A stretch of DNA of 64,000 nucleotides from Typha latifolia (GCA_019914945.1 CM034102.1:15737501-15801500); one strand, 5' to 3'; positions 45,601-58,286 are shown, counted from the stretch's first letter. The notes: a model not told the origin generated them from the sequence alone. Numbers and translations are program-made.

Positions 45601-47837
45601 ATCCAATTTCTAACGGATGTTTTTTTCTTTTATTTTCTTGTTGACGCAGATATTAAATATTCTTGCCCAATATGGAATTCCTTCCGGTGTTTCTGGAACC
45701 CTTGGTCTTCATCGGCTTATTGAATCCTTGAAACATTTCTTTGCTATAAGAATGAATCTTGGTGATCCTGATTTTGTAAATGTTTCCGGAGTCCTCTCTG
45801 ATATGCTATCTGTCAAGTTTGCTGAAGAATTGAAGAAAACCATTTTTGATAATATGACTTTTGGCCCCAGTCATTATGGTGGAAGGTAAGGAATGATAAG
45901 ATCTCTTTTTTTTTTTTTTTTTTTTTTTTTGGTGTACTTGCACTTGCAGGGGTGAACTTTGACATTATGTATAAATAGAGTCCAAAGCATGTAGTCATAT
46001 ATTGTGTTGCATAGCAGTGATACACATATTTCCCCGATAGCCTTATTCCACCGAATTTGCCAGTTTTAAGATGCTGCCACTGAAGTGCTGATCTCTGTTA
46101 TCTAATTTTCTCTCTCAGTTTGATTGAACTGGTTTTTACTCTAGTACTCTTTTTTAGTATATGTCTTTGATATCAAGTTTGCTTTCTAGATTGTCATGAA
46201 AGTCTGATGGGATTTTCCCAAAAGGAGAATGTACCATCAATTACTGTGTTCAGGTGTTCTTAGCAGCGATATACATCTACTGATCATGGAAGACATTTCA
46301 GGTGGAATATTCTTCATGATCATGGCACCAGTCACTTGTGTATTGTTGATACTGAGCGAAATGCTGTTTCAATGACCAGCACCGTTAACTCATACTTTGG
46401 ATCCCAAATTCTGTCCCCGAGTACAGGGATATTGCTAAATAATGAGATGGATGATTTTTCTATCCCTGGAAACTTTTCTACTAATGTTCCACCACCAGCT
46501 CCTGCAAACTTTATTAACCCTTTGAAAAGGCCATTATCCTCTATGACACCTACTATCATTCTTAAGGTAATTCCTCTCCCAATTCCCATTTGTAAGAAGT
46601 TTCCTATATTCAAATCCTTAAGTTAGATACATGAAGGCACCAAAATGCTCATAAGTCAAAATATGCAGATATTTCTTAATTTATTAGAGTTAATGTGCAA
46701 GCTACTACATTCCTAAGAATGTTCTCAATGCTGGTCTGGAAATTGGAACAGACAGTTTTGTATTAATACTGACAAAGCTTTAAGAATTTAATTTTAGAAG
46801 TTTTGGAATTAGTTGTAGTTGATTTCTCATCTTTTTTCCATAGCTTTGCAGGATGGGCAATTGAAGGCTGTGATAGGCGCCAGTGGAGGGTCCATGATTA
46901 TTGCTGGGACGATTGAAGTTTTTCTGAATCATTTTGCCAAGAGAATGGATCCATTATCTTCTGTTATGGCTCCACGAGCTTATCATGAGGTTTCAGTAAA
47001 AACTTAACTTTCTTAATATTTTTTTCCCACTTTTCAGTCATGGTACTTTTCCATCTTAACATTCCCACTGAGATTTAAAATGAAGAGCAGATAGAACTTA
47101 TGATAGGTATTGTGATACACGGTATGACTAAGATTCCTCTCTTGTTTCGTAAGGGAGATTATTAATTTTGCAGCAAATAAGAAAGCTAAGATTCTTTTTT
47201 CTTTGAGAAAGTACTGATTTCTTGAACATAGCCCGTTAAGGGAATCATTAAAATTATGACACTTTTTAACTTCCGAAAATGAGTGCTTTACTTGGAGTGA
47301 CTATTATGGCTCACCCTATGCGTCCTAATGCCACAAGTGGAAATCGGGTTCAGGTGAGGAGGGGGGAGGTGATTCTTAACTACATATTAAATTATCCTCC
47401 TCATTGTCACATTTATCTATTGCGGTTGTGTCTCATAATGCTCATAATGTACTAATAAACTTACACTTTTACTGATATAATACTTTCATTGATTGATTAT
47501 TTTCTTTGTTCAAGAAAATGGAAACCCCATTTGCTTCTATCAACAGTGACATTCTTCCGTTTGAAGTTAGACTAGTTTTCTATTTATGCAGCTGATTCCG
47601 AATGTTGTTCAATACGAGAACTGGACGACAGTAACAGGTGACCATTTTGAACTTCCCGCCACAACAAGAGTAGCCTTGCAAAAGAAAGGTCATGTTTTAC
47701 AAAGCCTAGCTGGTGGAACGATATGCCAATTTGTGGTTCATAACCTAGAGGATTGGGAGATAATTGATGGGGCTAACTTTGGAGGCCTTACTGCAGTAAG
47801 TGACCCAAGAAAAGGTGGTTTTCCAGCTGGTTACTGA
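42632..47837 (+). CDS. GGT1: Gamma-glutamyltransferase (secreted, GGT1/2-like), seven exons
   Basis: Exons 42632-42638, 42721-43046, 44605-45123, 45650-45885, 46302-46566, 46852-46989 and 47592-47837 are in consistent phase and give 578 residues, matching plant GGT1/2. The enzyme cleaves the gamma-glutamyl bond of glutathione, GSSG and conjugates; plant GGT1/2 act in the apoplast. The N-terminus has a signal peptide (LVLWAAIAISLLLVTSPDLS). Family blocks seen are GGNAVDAAVAAALCLGVVSP, SSGIGGGAFMLVR, VPGEIAGLHEAW and PPPSSGGAGMIL. The small subunit begins at the autoprocessing Thr of DHGTSHLCIVD, the catalytic nucleophile, followed by SMTSTVNSYFGSQILSP and the GASGGSMI loop. Exon 1 contributes only seven coding bases. 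A CT-rich intron of 82 bp follows it. Confidence 0.95.
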
Positions 47838-48974
47838 ACTATAAGTACTCACTCAATTACGACTAGAAATGGGTCCAACCACGGATACCAGTTTATTGTG
47901 CTCAGCATTTAACCAGGTAATCTTATGAATAATGTGTTTCAAAAGCAAAATGCTTCATGCAATCTGCTTCAGAAAATAAAGGTTAGATTAGAGCTTTAAG
48001 TTCCATAAATTGTTGTAACTTATCCTTTCAATGATTTTGATGGATGAATTGGCCAATGAGATAGTACCCAAATTATTCATGTTGCATTAGAGATTCTAAG
48101 TTCAAATTTCAGTGATACTAATTTAATCGAAACACACCATTAAGTTCTCATTTCTCTCTCTCGCTGAAAGAAAGAAAAAAAGAATTGATGAACTGATATC
48201 CTACACTATAAGCACAATGGGCAGGCAGAACTAACTGAGATTGAACTGCATTAGGAATCAGCTTTGTTGCATCTTTCTGTGGTTTCTATATGCCAAACAA
48301 TGAGAAGCGATGAAATTGCTTCCATTTCTCTGCTAAACCTTGTATCAACTTCCCATATATTGATACTTGGTGTCATTTTTTTGAGGGGTGGCTCTTGATA
48401 GTTTTTCTTGATCTTATTGGCTGTGTCGTGACCAAAAATTTCTGAAAGAATAGCAGCTGACTGATGAATCTAGAAGGTAGTTCTTGCATCACAAATCTTC
48501 AGCTCAATCAAATTCAGCTGGCTTCCTTTTCATTCAAGAATAAAAACTGAGACCGAAGGTTCACTGGCTTCTTTTTCATTCGCTAATATCCCCTGAACAT
48601 GATAACTCAGGATCCAGTGATACGAATAGGTATCTTCGTTTGGAACTTGACAAGTAACAAATTCTGCAAAATAAAACTACTCATATCACTACTGATCCTT
48701 AATGCAAAATAACTTGTCGCAACAAAGTACAAAAGCATAATCACATAAACAGCCCATCGAAGTCGTAGTGCTTAGACAAATATTTTACACCTCCAATATC
48801 GCCAGACCATCATTATCAGCTTGGCGACTGTCATGTTGATTATTAACTTAAATCCAGGCAAATGCATTAAAGTTTTTTTTTCTTCTTTTTTCTTCTGTGG
48901 CCAGCTTTCCTTCCCTAGTCATCAGTAACAGGCTAATATAGAAATACTTCTAAGATATCTCCTTCTGGACATGA
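47838..48974. other. Convergent 3' flanks of GGT and the TGA factor
   Basis: The two genes face each other tail to tail. The gap presumably holds both 3' UTRs. No further gene is seen. Confidence 0.5.
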
Positions 48975-51022
48975 TTAAGCAGGTTCACGCGGACGTGCAG
49001 CCCATAGGGCACTCAAGGCACGGAGTTGTTGGAAGTAATCACCCAAGGCAATGAGACCTCGAGCTGCTTGGCGTGTTGTTAGAATCTTGTACAACTGCTG
49101 TAGTGCTTCCTGCCGAAGGTGGTCCGCCTGTTGGATTTCAACATCATGATTCAGAAATAATAGTAATGGCAGTTCTATGCTTAGTCATCTATACGATTGG
49201 GGAGCAATATTACGAGATGCAATTTCACAACTGCAAAAACAATATGATTGGCTCGTTCTTTTAACTTAGGATGACCGGAGCACTCAAATCAAGCAGCTAT
49301 CATGAGATGCAATTTCAAGAACAGACAAGTGAATGTAGAGTTTTAAATTCTAGAAATCTTGCTTTCATATAGCTACTAAAATCGAACCTTCACTATAGAA
49401 GAAAGCAATTCTACTTTAATAGAATGATTGTTGATATATGGTACATAGCTTTATAAAGACAACATGAGAAACTTAAGAAAATAAATACTGCTTATAATGA
49501 GAAAATTTGGAATATCACCTCATTTACAAAACTCACAAGAGCCTCCAACTTTTCCAATGCATTTGCCATTTGCTCTACATAATTTCCAATACCAGAAGTA
49601 CCCAGAGGATAAGATGTTAGAGTCTCAGCAAGAGTATGCTGAAGTTTATCCATTCCTTGTGTAAGAGCATCTTCAGCTTGCAGAGAAGATTGTTGCAGGT
49701 TACAGACAGCCACAAGTTGTCGCTCTGATAATGGGTCCAGGCGAGCGGATAAAACCTGCAAATAACAAGAAGAAAAAAGAATGGTATGGACGGCTGCACC
49801 CTGGATGTATCACGGCTGAGGCTTCATAGGGTAGTTCAGTAGTTGATCCAGAATATGCTTGAGATTAGAAATTTATGTCTAATTTTGTTGTTTCATAGAA
49901 GCTATCTTTTTCTCCATTCCTACACTTTTGAGTGTTTTAATTTCACTCGGATATACAACAAAAGTGTAGAAATAAATAAAAGCTAATATAAAATCACAAA
50001 TGAATATTTCTATAGAGACCTAAGTATATAATCTTTGGACAATGTGATCAGTAGTGTATCAAGAAAAAAAGGGAGTAAAATATGGATCCCTAGATGGTAA
50101 GGTTACAAGTTTGCAGGAAATGGGACTATCCATTAATGATGGGTAACTGGGTGACTAACTAAAAAGCATACAAAATTGTGAAGTCGTCCTCTCTTATATT
50201 TCTATACATAGAAGCAACATCCTCATAATTTTTACCTAAAAGAAAAGAATCTACTGACCAGACTTGCTAAAATAAATGAACAAAAAGATCATGAAAAGTA
50301 TTCGCTAGCATATCTTAAGCATAGAGGGATGAGATGCCATTAGTTACCATGAAGGAAGTCACATGCAACAATGAAATAAGAAATTCCCAACTAATTGCAT
50401 GGCATACAAATTAAAAGGATATTGCGAATAAAGTTAAAAATAGAAACATGGAAATGTCTCAATACATTAAATAACCTTTAGGAGTTCTGAAGGCCGAAAT
50501 CCTCCAATCCAAAAGAAAACACGCTCCGCAGTTGTTCTCCACATGCCAGACATAAGATAGAATACATCAGACTTTGCAGCAATTGCCTTTATACGGAAAA
50601 GATTATCATAGTGATTCATTCCGCTCTCAACAAGCATGCAAAGCTCTATCTCCGATACATTTGCTTGAAAAGCAGCTCTCAGTTCACGAGTTTGCCTATT
50701 CTGTTCTTCAACCCAATGTCCATATTCCATCTCAAAATCAGCAACCCCTGCAGGATCCAGTAAGGAGTAAAATTAGGAGCATAAGTAGCTACTTACGATT
50801 TGCGGCTACTTAGCCTGTAACGAGCAGTAGTTACCACAGGCAACATGGGAGCAGCTAAACTTCTGGTCTTTCAATTCTCTTCAACATATGATCAACAATT
50901 CTTTACAAGTCTTTGCTCAGTGAAGTTAAACATCATATGATTCTACATTGGGGATTGGCCATTTTCTAGGTATAAGCCATTACATACAACCTATTTAGAT
51001 ATATATATATATATATATATAT

Positions 51023-51057
<35 letters not shown>

Positions 51058-52772
51058 TCTCAAGTTAACTTTAGTTACACTTTAAACTTTTTTGTGCAAC
51101 AGGCATGACATAAAGCCTCCTATTTAGCAAAATGATTGCGACTACAAACTCAGGAGGAAAAGGTGGCATCAGTACAAGTTTGGAAAATAAATAATATTGC
51201 AATTTATGATTGAATAACCTAAAGCTTGCATAGTTGCATAAAAAAGTTGGTATAGAAACAGCATTTACAAAAACAGCCAAATCTGAAAAGTTTAGTTACG
51301 ATAGTTATTAAATAGTCGAACAGAATAATGCTATAAACAATATTGGGAGCGCTTTGCTTGTTATGATATGTCACTACTATGCAAAATCCACTTTAACACG
51401 CAATTATGACCTTCTAGCATAAGAAAGAGTAAAATGGACAAACAAAAGAGTATGAAAACAGCACAAAATGGAGGTCCAGATTAACCTGAATTAACAATTC
51501 CTGTCAACCCAAGAGTTGACTCTCCTAGATGCCCACCTATGTGAACACCCTGTGAAACAGTAGTAACAGCTAAATCAGCTCAAAGACCAAATTTTGTTAG
51601 TAGTTGAATGGTGAAATGGTACTCCCTGTACCTGCTGTCTTGACCACTCAAGCTCATGCTCTAACTGGTCCAGTTTTATGCGACTTGATTCTAGTTGTTG
51701 AACGTAAGCCTACGAGAAACCAAGCTAATGAATGATAGGATAGACTCTACTCAATTATAGACATATATGATTTTCTAGCTTTTCTTACCATACCTTTTTC
51801 CGCAGACGACTCTTCTTAGCAGCCTCTCGATTTTGTGCAAGCCTTCTTAGAACCTACAAAAAGAAAAAGCAATCATTTCCAAGCCAATGGATCTATTTTT
51901 ACAAGATCATGTAGAAATATCATTCAGATCAATACTTAGCATGTAAAGTTCTCCCCTAAAGTAAATTCACTATGATGGAAAATTCAGATAGTATATGGTG
52001 AAAGAAGAACTAAGTTAATGATTATCATTAGAAACAAAAAGAATGATGAAAACTATGTTATCGGTACATAGGTTAACCATGTATGGGTATGTGAACACTG
52101 GACTTGACAAAAACTAATTATTGTAACTCTTTTTAGACAATTAGTTTCTACTGGACTTAGCTAGATGCTTTGAACTGAATGCTAAACTCAAGTCCACATT
52201 AACTTCCACTGTAAACAATCTAGTGATCACTCATACAACTTTAGTTACTAAATGTATTTCCATGAGCACAGTAAAAAAAACAATGTAGTAGAGATTCCTA
52301 GAAGCACCGGATAAATTTGTACATGCTTTATCAGAAGGCAGAGTGCAGACCAGTAAATGTTGGATAATAAGTGCTGTGACAAGATTTCATTGCCGTGAAT
52401 ACTATTTGGCACAAACAGGAACTAAAACATGCAGTTTCTTTTTCTTACCTTATCTCTTAACCCATTTGTTTCCTGGTCATATTTTCTTGGCAGTCCAAGT
52501 ATCTCATGGGGAATATCCTCTAACTACAGAAATATTGTGAAATATCTCTCATGAACAGAACAAAATAATTATAGTTTTGCAACAAGAGCATACAAAAAAT
52601 TAATATGATATCTTACTCTCTTGTCAAGCTTTTCATTTGCTTCCAGCACTGTTGAAGCACTCATTTTTCGATTGCTGTTGGCTTTTAAGTCGTTCCACAT
52701 GCTAATTTGGTGGTTTGAGTCATATATACCCATCCTTTTAGTGTTTGCAAACTGAGTTGATGCAGAGCTCAT
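48975..52772 (-). CDS. TGA1/TGA4-clade bZIP transcription factor
   Basis: Minus-strand exons 52617-52772, 52449-52523, 51794-51853, 51632-51709, 51486-51549, 50476-50747, 49519-49755 and 48975-49127 give 364 residues, close to Arabidopsis TGA1. TGA factors bind TGACG (as-1) elements and work with NPR1-type co-regulators in salicylate, nitrate and development responses. The N-terminus (GIYDSNHQISMW) is the TGA1/4-clade signature. The basic region is VLRRLAQNREAAKKSRLRKK, followed by AYVQQLESSRIKLDQL (leucine zipper). The DOG1/TGA domain includes MEYGHWVEEQNRQTRELRA, VFYLMSGMWRTTAERVFFWI, GGFRPSELLK and LTTRQAARGLIALGDYFQQL. Of the two TGA1 redox cysteines (C-N-L-x-Q-S-C) only the first is present (CNLQQSS). 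5' leader exons probably reach about 54170. Confidence 0.94.
50999..51058. repeat. (TA)n(TTTA)n repeat in a TGA-factor intron
   Basis: About 12 TA units run into about nine TTTA units, in the intron between the fifth and sixth exons. Confidence 0.95.
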
Positions 52773-54175
52773 ATTATTCAGACCGAAAGACAAGGAAGAA
52801 AACTACTGAGTGAATTGAACAGTTACTGCAGAAAGATAAAGGAAGATGTAACATGTCATAGATAAACTATCACTTGTATGCTGGATAGTGGATATCTGTC
52901 AGATCAACCGTAATAGAGTTGTGTCAAGGCTTACATTACAATGAACTAAAAAACTACCAGATATGTGACGTTCTCCTATATTACTAAAGAAATCAATTTG
53001 GAAAAAGCTAATTATCAGCAAACAATCACATTCTAGGTAAAGCAATTAAATAATTTCAACTAAAATTAACAAATTTTACATGCAGACTAAATGTTTTAGC
53101 CTTTGTTGAAGAAAACATATTAAACAAATTTGAACTCGAGGATGAGTATTATGCAGTAATCCAGCCAAAGACATTTTTATTAAAATTCAGATAAGCTTTA
53201 CCTATGATGCATATCCCTTGCCTTTGAGTAATTAATCAGATAAATAGTAGAAAAGATGAAGCCTCTAAAAATCAATTATTGAGGGGGCACAAATGGTGAC
53301 TTCCTGCCCAACTTTAACCATGCCAAACCTGTTGCTAATCAATGATGAAAATAGATGGTCGCACCTCTCACATATAGTAAAACCTTCAAACTCTACTCTA
53401 CTTGTCCGTAATCACCTGAGACCCAGTGGTAAATCTACGACCACCTAGAAGCTAAGTTCACATTACTTCAACACTTTGTTCTGAGAAAATTAGAAGCTTA
53501 TAAACGAACTCTTTTTTCCTTGGTAAACCTCATCAAGTTGAAGACACATCTTGAGTCATTAAAGAACAACAAACCTTCAAATATTCATCTAAGAAAGTGA
53601 ATTATAATCCTTTTCGCCTTTTTTTTCCAATCTCAAAATACACCCCTGTATTTTATTTTATTTTTCCACAATTCCTTCATCAAGGAGCAATTGCAGAAGT
53701 TGAATACAAAAATCCAAATCCATAAGTTTCCTTATGTGGTTAAGATCAGTAAACGCAAAATATCTCACCTTTTGACTGCTTCCATGATTAACACAACGAT
53801 CGTTAAAAACTTCCCGCAAGTCCACACTTTTTGCATCGAATAAATAAATAAAAAAACAGGAATCCTAAACAGCAAACGCATGAATATAAGTCGAACAAGA
53901 AGATTAAAAAGAAAAAAGGAAACTTTAACGAAGAAAGACGGGAAATTTTGCAACCTCAAGATCATACGAAGTGCTCCATCACGGCTTCGCGGAATCGAGG
54001 CTTCTGAGTGAACTGCGAGCTAATGGAACACTCAGTAAACCGTGAAACCGAGCTCCAAATCCCTAGTTCTCGATCCCACTCCATGACCTTCTCAGCGTCT
54101 CTATCTCCGGCGCTAGCCTTGCGCTCGAATCCCACTTTTAAAGTAATAGAATAGAGGAAGGTGGAGGCGAACACC
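52773..54175 (-). other. Probable 5' leader region of the TGA factor
   Basis: A strong acceptor (ctttatctttctgcag at about 52830) lies before the coding start, and a GC-richer block at about 53950-54170 looks like a non-coding first exon. That block contains a short upstream ORF starting MEWDRELGIWSS. The exact exon limits are not determined. Confidence 0.45.
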
Positions 54176-54494
54176 CTGGAAACTTTTTTTTTTTTAATTT
54201 TGTTGCAGAAAAGACCTTCTCATTTGTCATATTAGCAAAATCTTTCCATTTTTGCAGAACAGAAGTACAGAACCTTTTCCAAAAATATACCTAAAAAGAA
54301 AATAGCAAATTGTAAAGGTCTCCTATGAAAAATTCCTTTGGCCTGATTTGCATTGTGGCCTGCCTTGACTTTTTGGGTGGTGAGGCAGTGACATTGCATA
54401 CATGTATAAGAAGATAAGATTATATATTAAAGCACCTTATGTAAAGTGTAGTATAATTAGAGCACCTTATGCCACCACCTAACCTTTTATCCTC

Positions 54495-54495
<1 letters not shown>

Positions 54496-54562
<67 letters not shown>

Positions 54563-54563
54563 C
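54496..54563. repeat. (TTA)n microsatellite
   Basis: About 22 ATT units without interruption in intergenic sequence upstream of the TGA factor. Confidence 0.95.
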
Positions 54564-54763
54564 TTATTGGTGCATTTGGTTGGTTGATTCTTCGTAGAAT
54601 ACCTTTCATCTTTTTATCTATCATATCTATACTTGGTGGCTAGCTTATGAAGCTGCTTGAAAGAAACGTAGCAATCCCAATTCCAAAAGCAAGCAGGGTA
54701 GATTTGAGGCATTCAGAGATATTGCAAGAAATGAGTACAAAGATTCTCATGCTTGACCATCAT

Positions 54764-54764
<1 letters not shown>

Positions 54765-54813
<49 letters not shown>

Positions 54814-54863
54814 CCTATATATATATATATATAGGGGGGAGAGAGAGAGAGAGAGAGAGAGAG
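54765..54863. repeat. Large inverted repeat (CT)n-CCCCC-(TA)n-GGGGGG-(GA)n
   Basis: Left arm: CT tract 54765-54810 and CCCCC; centre: TATATATATATATATATA; right arm: GGGGGG and a GA tract to 54863. The arms are complementary over roughly 38-40 bp, so a cruciform or long hairpin is possible. Confidence 0.95.
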
Positions 54864-55173
54864 TGCTCCTCAAATTGCTGACAATAATTGGGGTGCAGTG
54901 GAAGAGGATTCAGGTGAGCACCAACCTTCCTCTTGTCAATGGAATTGGCACAAAAAGAAAAGAGAAAAACAAATCAATCATATAACCAATCCATTGCCTT
55001 TGTGGCCAAGCAAGACACAGTAACCAAAGTCTTTTCCTTTTAGCCCTCAGAATGCCATGCAAAGTGCATTGCCCAAGTGGCAGAGCTTACAAGATTCTCA
55101 CGACACCATAAAGGCCAAGGTAATGAAGCTGTTAAACATATGGATCCACAGAAAAGTTCTTCTATTCCACTAT

Positions 55174-55430
55174 GAAATTAAGACTCAAAGAAAAAGTAGA
55201 GCAAGTAGGCGTTATATAACTATCCGTGTTAGAAGCATTGGGATGACAGCTAAAGCAATCCTGTAGAAATTGGATATTGCTTCCCTCTCAGGATGTAGAA
55301 ATTAAGACTCAAAGAAAAAGTAGAACAAGTGGGCATCATAAAACTGCAACAAGGATTCCTCAATAAAGCAATCCTGTAGAAATTGGAAGAGATGGTCAGC
55401 CTTGGGATGACAGCTAAAGCAACCTATAGG
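55174..55430. repeat. Nested direct repeats with a 24-bp filler copied from the DYW gene
   Basis: Two copies starting GAAATTAAGACTCAAAG lie at 55174 and 55298. Both end in AAAGCAATCCTGTAGAAATTGG. A third fragment, TTGGGATGACAGCTAAAGCA, occurs at about 55237 and 55401. Between the first two copies sits a 24-bp string, 55274-55297, identical to 58610-58633 in the DYW gene (tattgcttccctctcagg and flanks). Confidence 0.85.
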
Positions 55431-55863
55431 ATGAGATTGGCATATTACACGGGGATAACAATTAGCATTGAATATGCATATACACCAGAGAATTGAGTAT
55501 CATGATCAGTATGCAAAATTAATCAAAATATTTTCATTCCCACTTTACTTTTGATCATGTGATATACATGTTTTATACAACCCCAACAAACTAAACCCGT
55601 TACATCCTTTCGCAGAAGACTGGGCGCTATGAGTACTGAGAATCAGGACCCTGAGTTTCTGCATGAATTTTACTACCCCATACTTTCTTTCCCCTAGCTC
55701 TGACAGCCCATTGTTCCACATGAGATTTCAGACTTCTGTAAATGCGATTTGCCAAGAACTTGATATTGTGACCTGAAGCAATTTGGTCATATAACCATAG
55801 GAGTAAACAATCAAGCATGAGTGTAGAGATAGTAGTGCTTCACCTACTTTGAACGTAATTCCA

Positions 55864-57735
55864 TTACTTCATCGACAGTGAACCTGAAAGTGGGCAATAA
55901 ACAGAAGCATGATCTGATTCCCATTGCACATCTCCACATGCACTTAAAACTGTTCCACGAACAAAGTCATCAACATAAAAACCTTCTTCTTGCATTCGAT
56001 ACATAAGATTCATAGCCTCTCTGCAAAACCCATTTTTGGCATACCCTATCACCATTATCTTCCAGGTAACTAAGTTCCGTTCTGGCATGGTATTAAAGAC
56101 TCTTAGAGCATCAGCAACATCTCCACACCTCATGTACATATCAATCAGTGAGCTGCCAACAAACACATTAGCTAGAGCTGTAGTCTTATTCACAGAAGCA
56201 TGAATCCATTTTCCAAACCTCACAGATTCTAGTTTTGCACAAGCTTTCAGGGCTGAAGAGTAAGTAAATGTGTTTGGCTTAACCCCATCCCATAACATAT
56301 CATTCAACAATCCAAGTGCTTCTGAGCCATAGCCAAGGCTACTATAGCCTGAAATCATAGCAGTCCAGGAGACAACATCTCTTGCAGGCATTGTTTCTAG
56401 GACTCTTGCTGCATAATCATATTCGCCACATTTACAATAGAACCAAATGAGGGTGCTCCCAATGTGAATGTTCTCCAGCACAAGATTTTTAAAAATTTGT
56501 CCATGAACTTCCTTTCCAAGGTATAGAGATTCTATAGAACCACAAGCAGTAAGGATACTAACAATTGTCAGATTATTAGCAAATACACGACGTCTTCTCA
56601 TTCTTTGAAACAACAAGATCGCTTCTTCTCCAAAACCACTTTGAGCATAACCAGATATCATAGACGTCCATGCAATTGTATTTCTCTTTGGCATCAAATT
56701 AAATACTACCCTAGCATCTGAAACCTCACCGCACCTAATGTACATAGTCATAAGAGAACTCCCAATATATACATCTTCTTCATACATCCCTTTTACTATA
56801 GCACCATGCAGCTGCTTCCCAAATCTTAAAGCTTTTGCTTCACCACAAGCCTTCAAAACACTACAGACAGTGAATTCATTAGGGTGAAAACCCAGGTACT
56901 GCATCTCTGAGAACACTGAAAATGCCTCATATCCCTGTCCATGCTGCACATAAGCCGTGATCATCGTAGTCCAAGAAACAACGTCGCGAGTTGGCATATT
57001 GCTGAACACTATAGAAGCAGCAAGAAGATCTCCACATTGTGAATAGAAGTATACGAGAGCACTATCCACAATTAAATTGTTCCATCTCCCTTTCACAACA
57101 CAAGCATGAACTTGTCTCCCAAGTTCAAAATCAAACCTATTACCACAATACTTCAACAAAGAAACATACATCAAACTATTACCCTCTACATTATCCTCAA
57201 TCATTTCTTTAAGTAACTCCAAGAGTTCATCATAACGACCCACTTTCAGATATCCATTCAGAATTGCCGTCCAGGAAACAACGTTTCTTTCAAGCAAACC
57301 ATCGAACACCTTCCTGGCATCCTGTAATTCATGAAACCTAAGATACCCACTAATGAGATTGTTACCCACAAAAGCCACAGAGCTATCAAGCAATCTAACA
57401 ACGATGGCATGCACAGACTTGAATTCTTTGAAATTTGAGCAAGACTTAATATGGGAAGCAAGCGATTTGAGATCATATTGAGGGGCAGAGAAGGTCTCTG
57501 TCGAATTCCCAACTGGGTTTTGCTGAGAAGATGCCGAATTGAGGTTTTCTTCTGTCCGCGTGGGAAAAGAAGGATCTTTGCTGGTAAAAGAGTGAGATTT
57601 GATGGTCCTTTTTGGAGACTTTTTACGAGCAGGTTTCCTGCGTTCCTCTTTGGACGGGTATGGAGGGAACTGCGGTGAGGGAATTAAGAGGGGTGGATGG
57701 AAGTGAGGGAATGACAGAGAAGGATATACCAGCAT
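55864..57735 (-). CDS. PLS-class PPR protein without E/DYW tail, probably organellar
   Basis: A single exon of 623 residues. PPR proteins bind organellar RNA base by base and act in RNA editing, splicing or stability. The first about 90 residues are rich in Pro, Ser and basic residues (KEERRKPARKKSPKR), consistent with an organelle targeting peptide. Then follow tandem PPR motifs from about residue 110 to the end, recognisable by repeated blocks such as RNVVSWTAILNGYLKVGRYD, RDVVSWTTMITAYVQHG, RNTIAWTSMISGYAQSG, RDVVSWTAMISGYSSLG and RNLVTWKIMVIGYAKNG. The protein ends soon after the last repeat with no E, E+ or DYW extension. It may correspond to the At4g18520 (PDM1/SEL1) type of plastid PPR, but this is from memory. 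It lies downstream of, and in the same direction as, the DYW gene. Confidence 0.9.
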   Translation of the reverse strand: MLVYPSLSFPHFHPPLLIPSPQFPPYPSKEERRKPARKKSPKRTIKSHSFTSKDPSFPTRTEENLNSASSQQNPVGNSTETFSAPQYDLKSLASHIKSCSNFKEFKSVHAIVVRLLDSSVAFVGNNLISGYLRFHELQDARKVFDGLLERNVVSWTAILNGYLKVGRYDELLELLKEMIEDNVEGNSLMYVSLLKYCGNRFDFELGRQVHACVVKGRWNNLIVDSALVYFYSQCGDLLAASIVFSNMPTRDVVSWTTMITAYVQHGQGYEAFSVFSEMQYLGFHPNEFTVCSVLKACGEAKALRFGKQLHGAIVKGMYEEDVYIGSSLMTMYIRCGEVSDARVVFNLMPKRNTIAWTSMISGYAQSGFGEEAILLFQRMRRRRVFANNLTIVSILTACGSIESLYLGKEVHGQIFKNLVLENIHIGSTLIWFYCKCGEYDYAARVLETMPARDVVSWTAMISGYSSLGYGSEALGLLNDMLWDGVKPNTFTYSSALKACAKLESVRFGKWIHASVNKTTALANVFVGSSLIDMYMRCGDVADALRVFNTMPERNLVTWKIMVIGYAKNGFCREAMNLMYRMQEEGFYVDDFVRGTVLSACGDVQWESDHASVYCPLSGSLSMK

Positions 57736-58286
57736 TGGAGTCGAGATTGGCAGGAAATTTTAGCGGGACAAAGCGGGTGAAATAACGCTGATATTCCAGA
57801 GGAGGAAAGGTTTTGAGATTTCGAAAGACAACGGTCGAAGAGCAACCCAAAGAGAAGCGGCCTCAGTGATGATGTGTATATCGGACGGTGGAGATTCGTT
57901 AATGTATCATTACTTTCTTATACTTATAAATGGCAGCGAGATAATCGTTTAATGGGGAAATATAAAAAAAGTCAATGTAAAAAATTTATATAAATTAGAA
58001 AAAGGAAAGAGCTTCCAATTTCAGGTCCCAGAAAATAAAAAATTCTTGGAGAGTATTAACTCAAATAATTATAACAAAATAAACTCAAATAATTACACTT
58101 TCGAGATACAGTCAGATGATTGACTAATCTGACCCTGAAAAGATAATTTATCCAAAACTTCCTCCAAATAAATTATGATTGTGTCACCAAGTTGTGTGAA
58201 TTCAAAAAAAGAGTCAAATTCCTGAAAGAATGAAGGCAAGCAACTTCTCTCACTGATTTTCCCAACAACAAAGCCAAGAATCTTTC

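Noticed and set aside
2179..51058. CRISPR-like arrays
   Set aside because: All regular repeats are microsatellites without spacers, and the genome is a plant's.
53962..54174. N-terminal coding extension of the TGA factor
   Set aside because: It could be spliced in frame on paper, but TGA1-clade proteins begin near MSSASTQF...GIYDSN, and a stronger acceptor upstream makes the region non-coding leader.
54647..54985. ORF encoding Ser-Leu and Arg-Glu repeats around Tyr-Ile
   Set aside because: It is created by the CT/TA/GA palindrome.
55627..55818. 63-residue minus-strand ORF after the tail-less PPR
   Set aside because: No ATG-to-motif support and no PPR, E or DYW similarity; probably the PPR 3' UTR.
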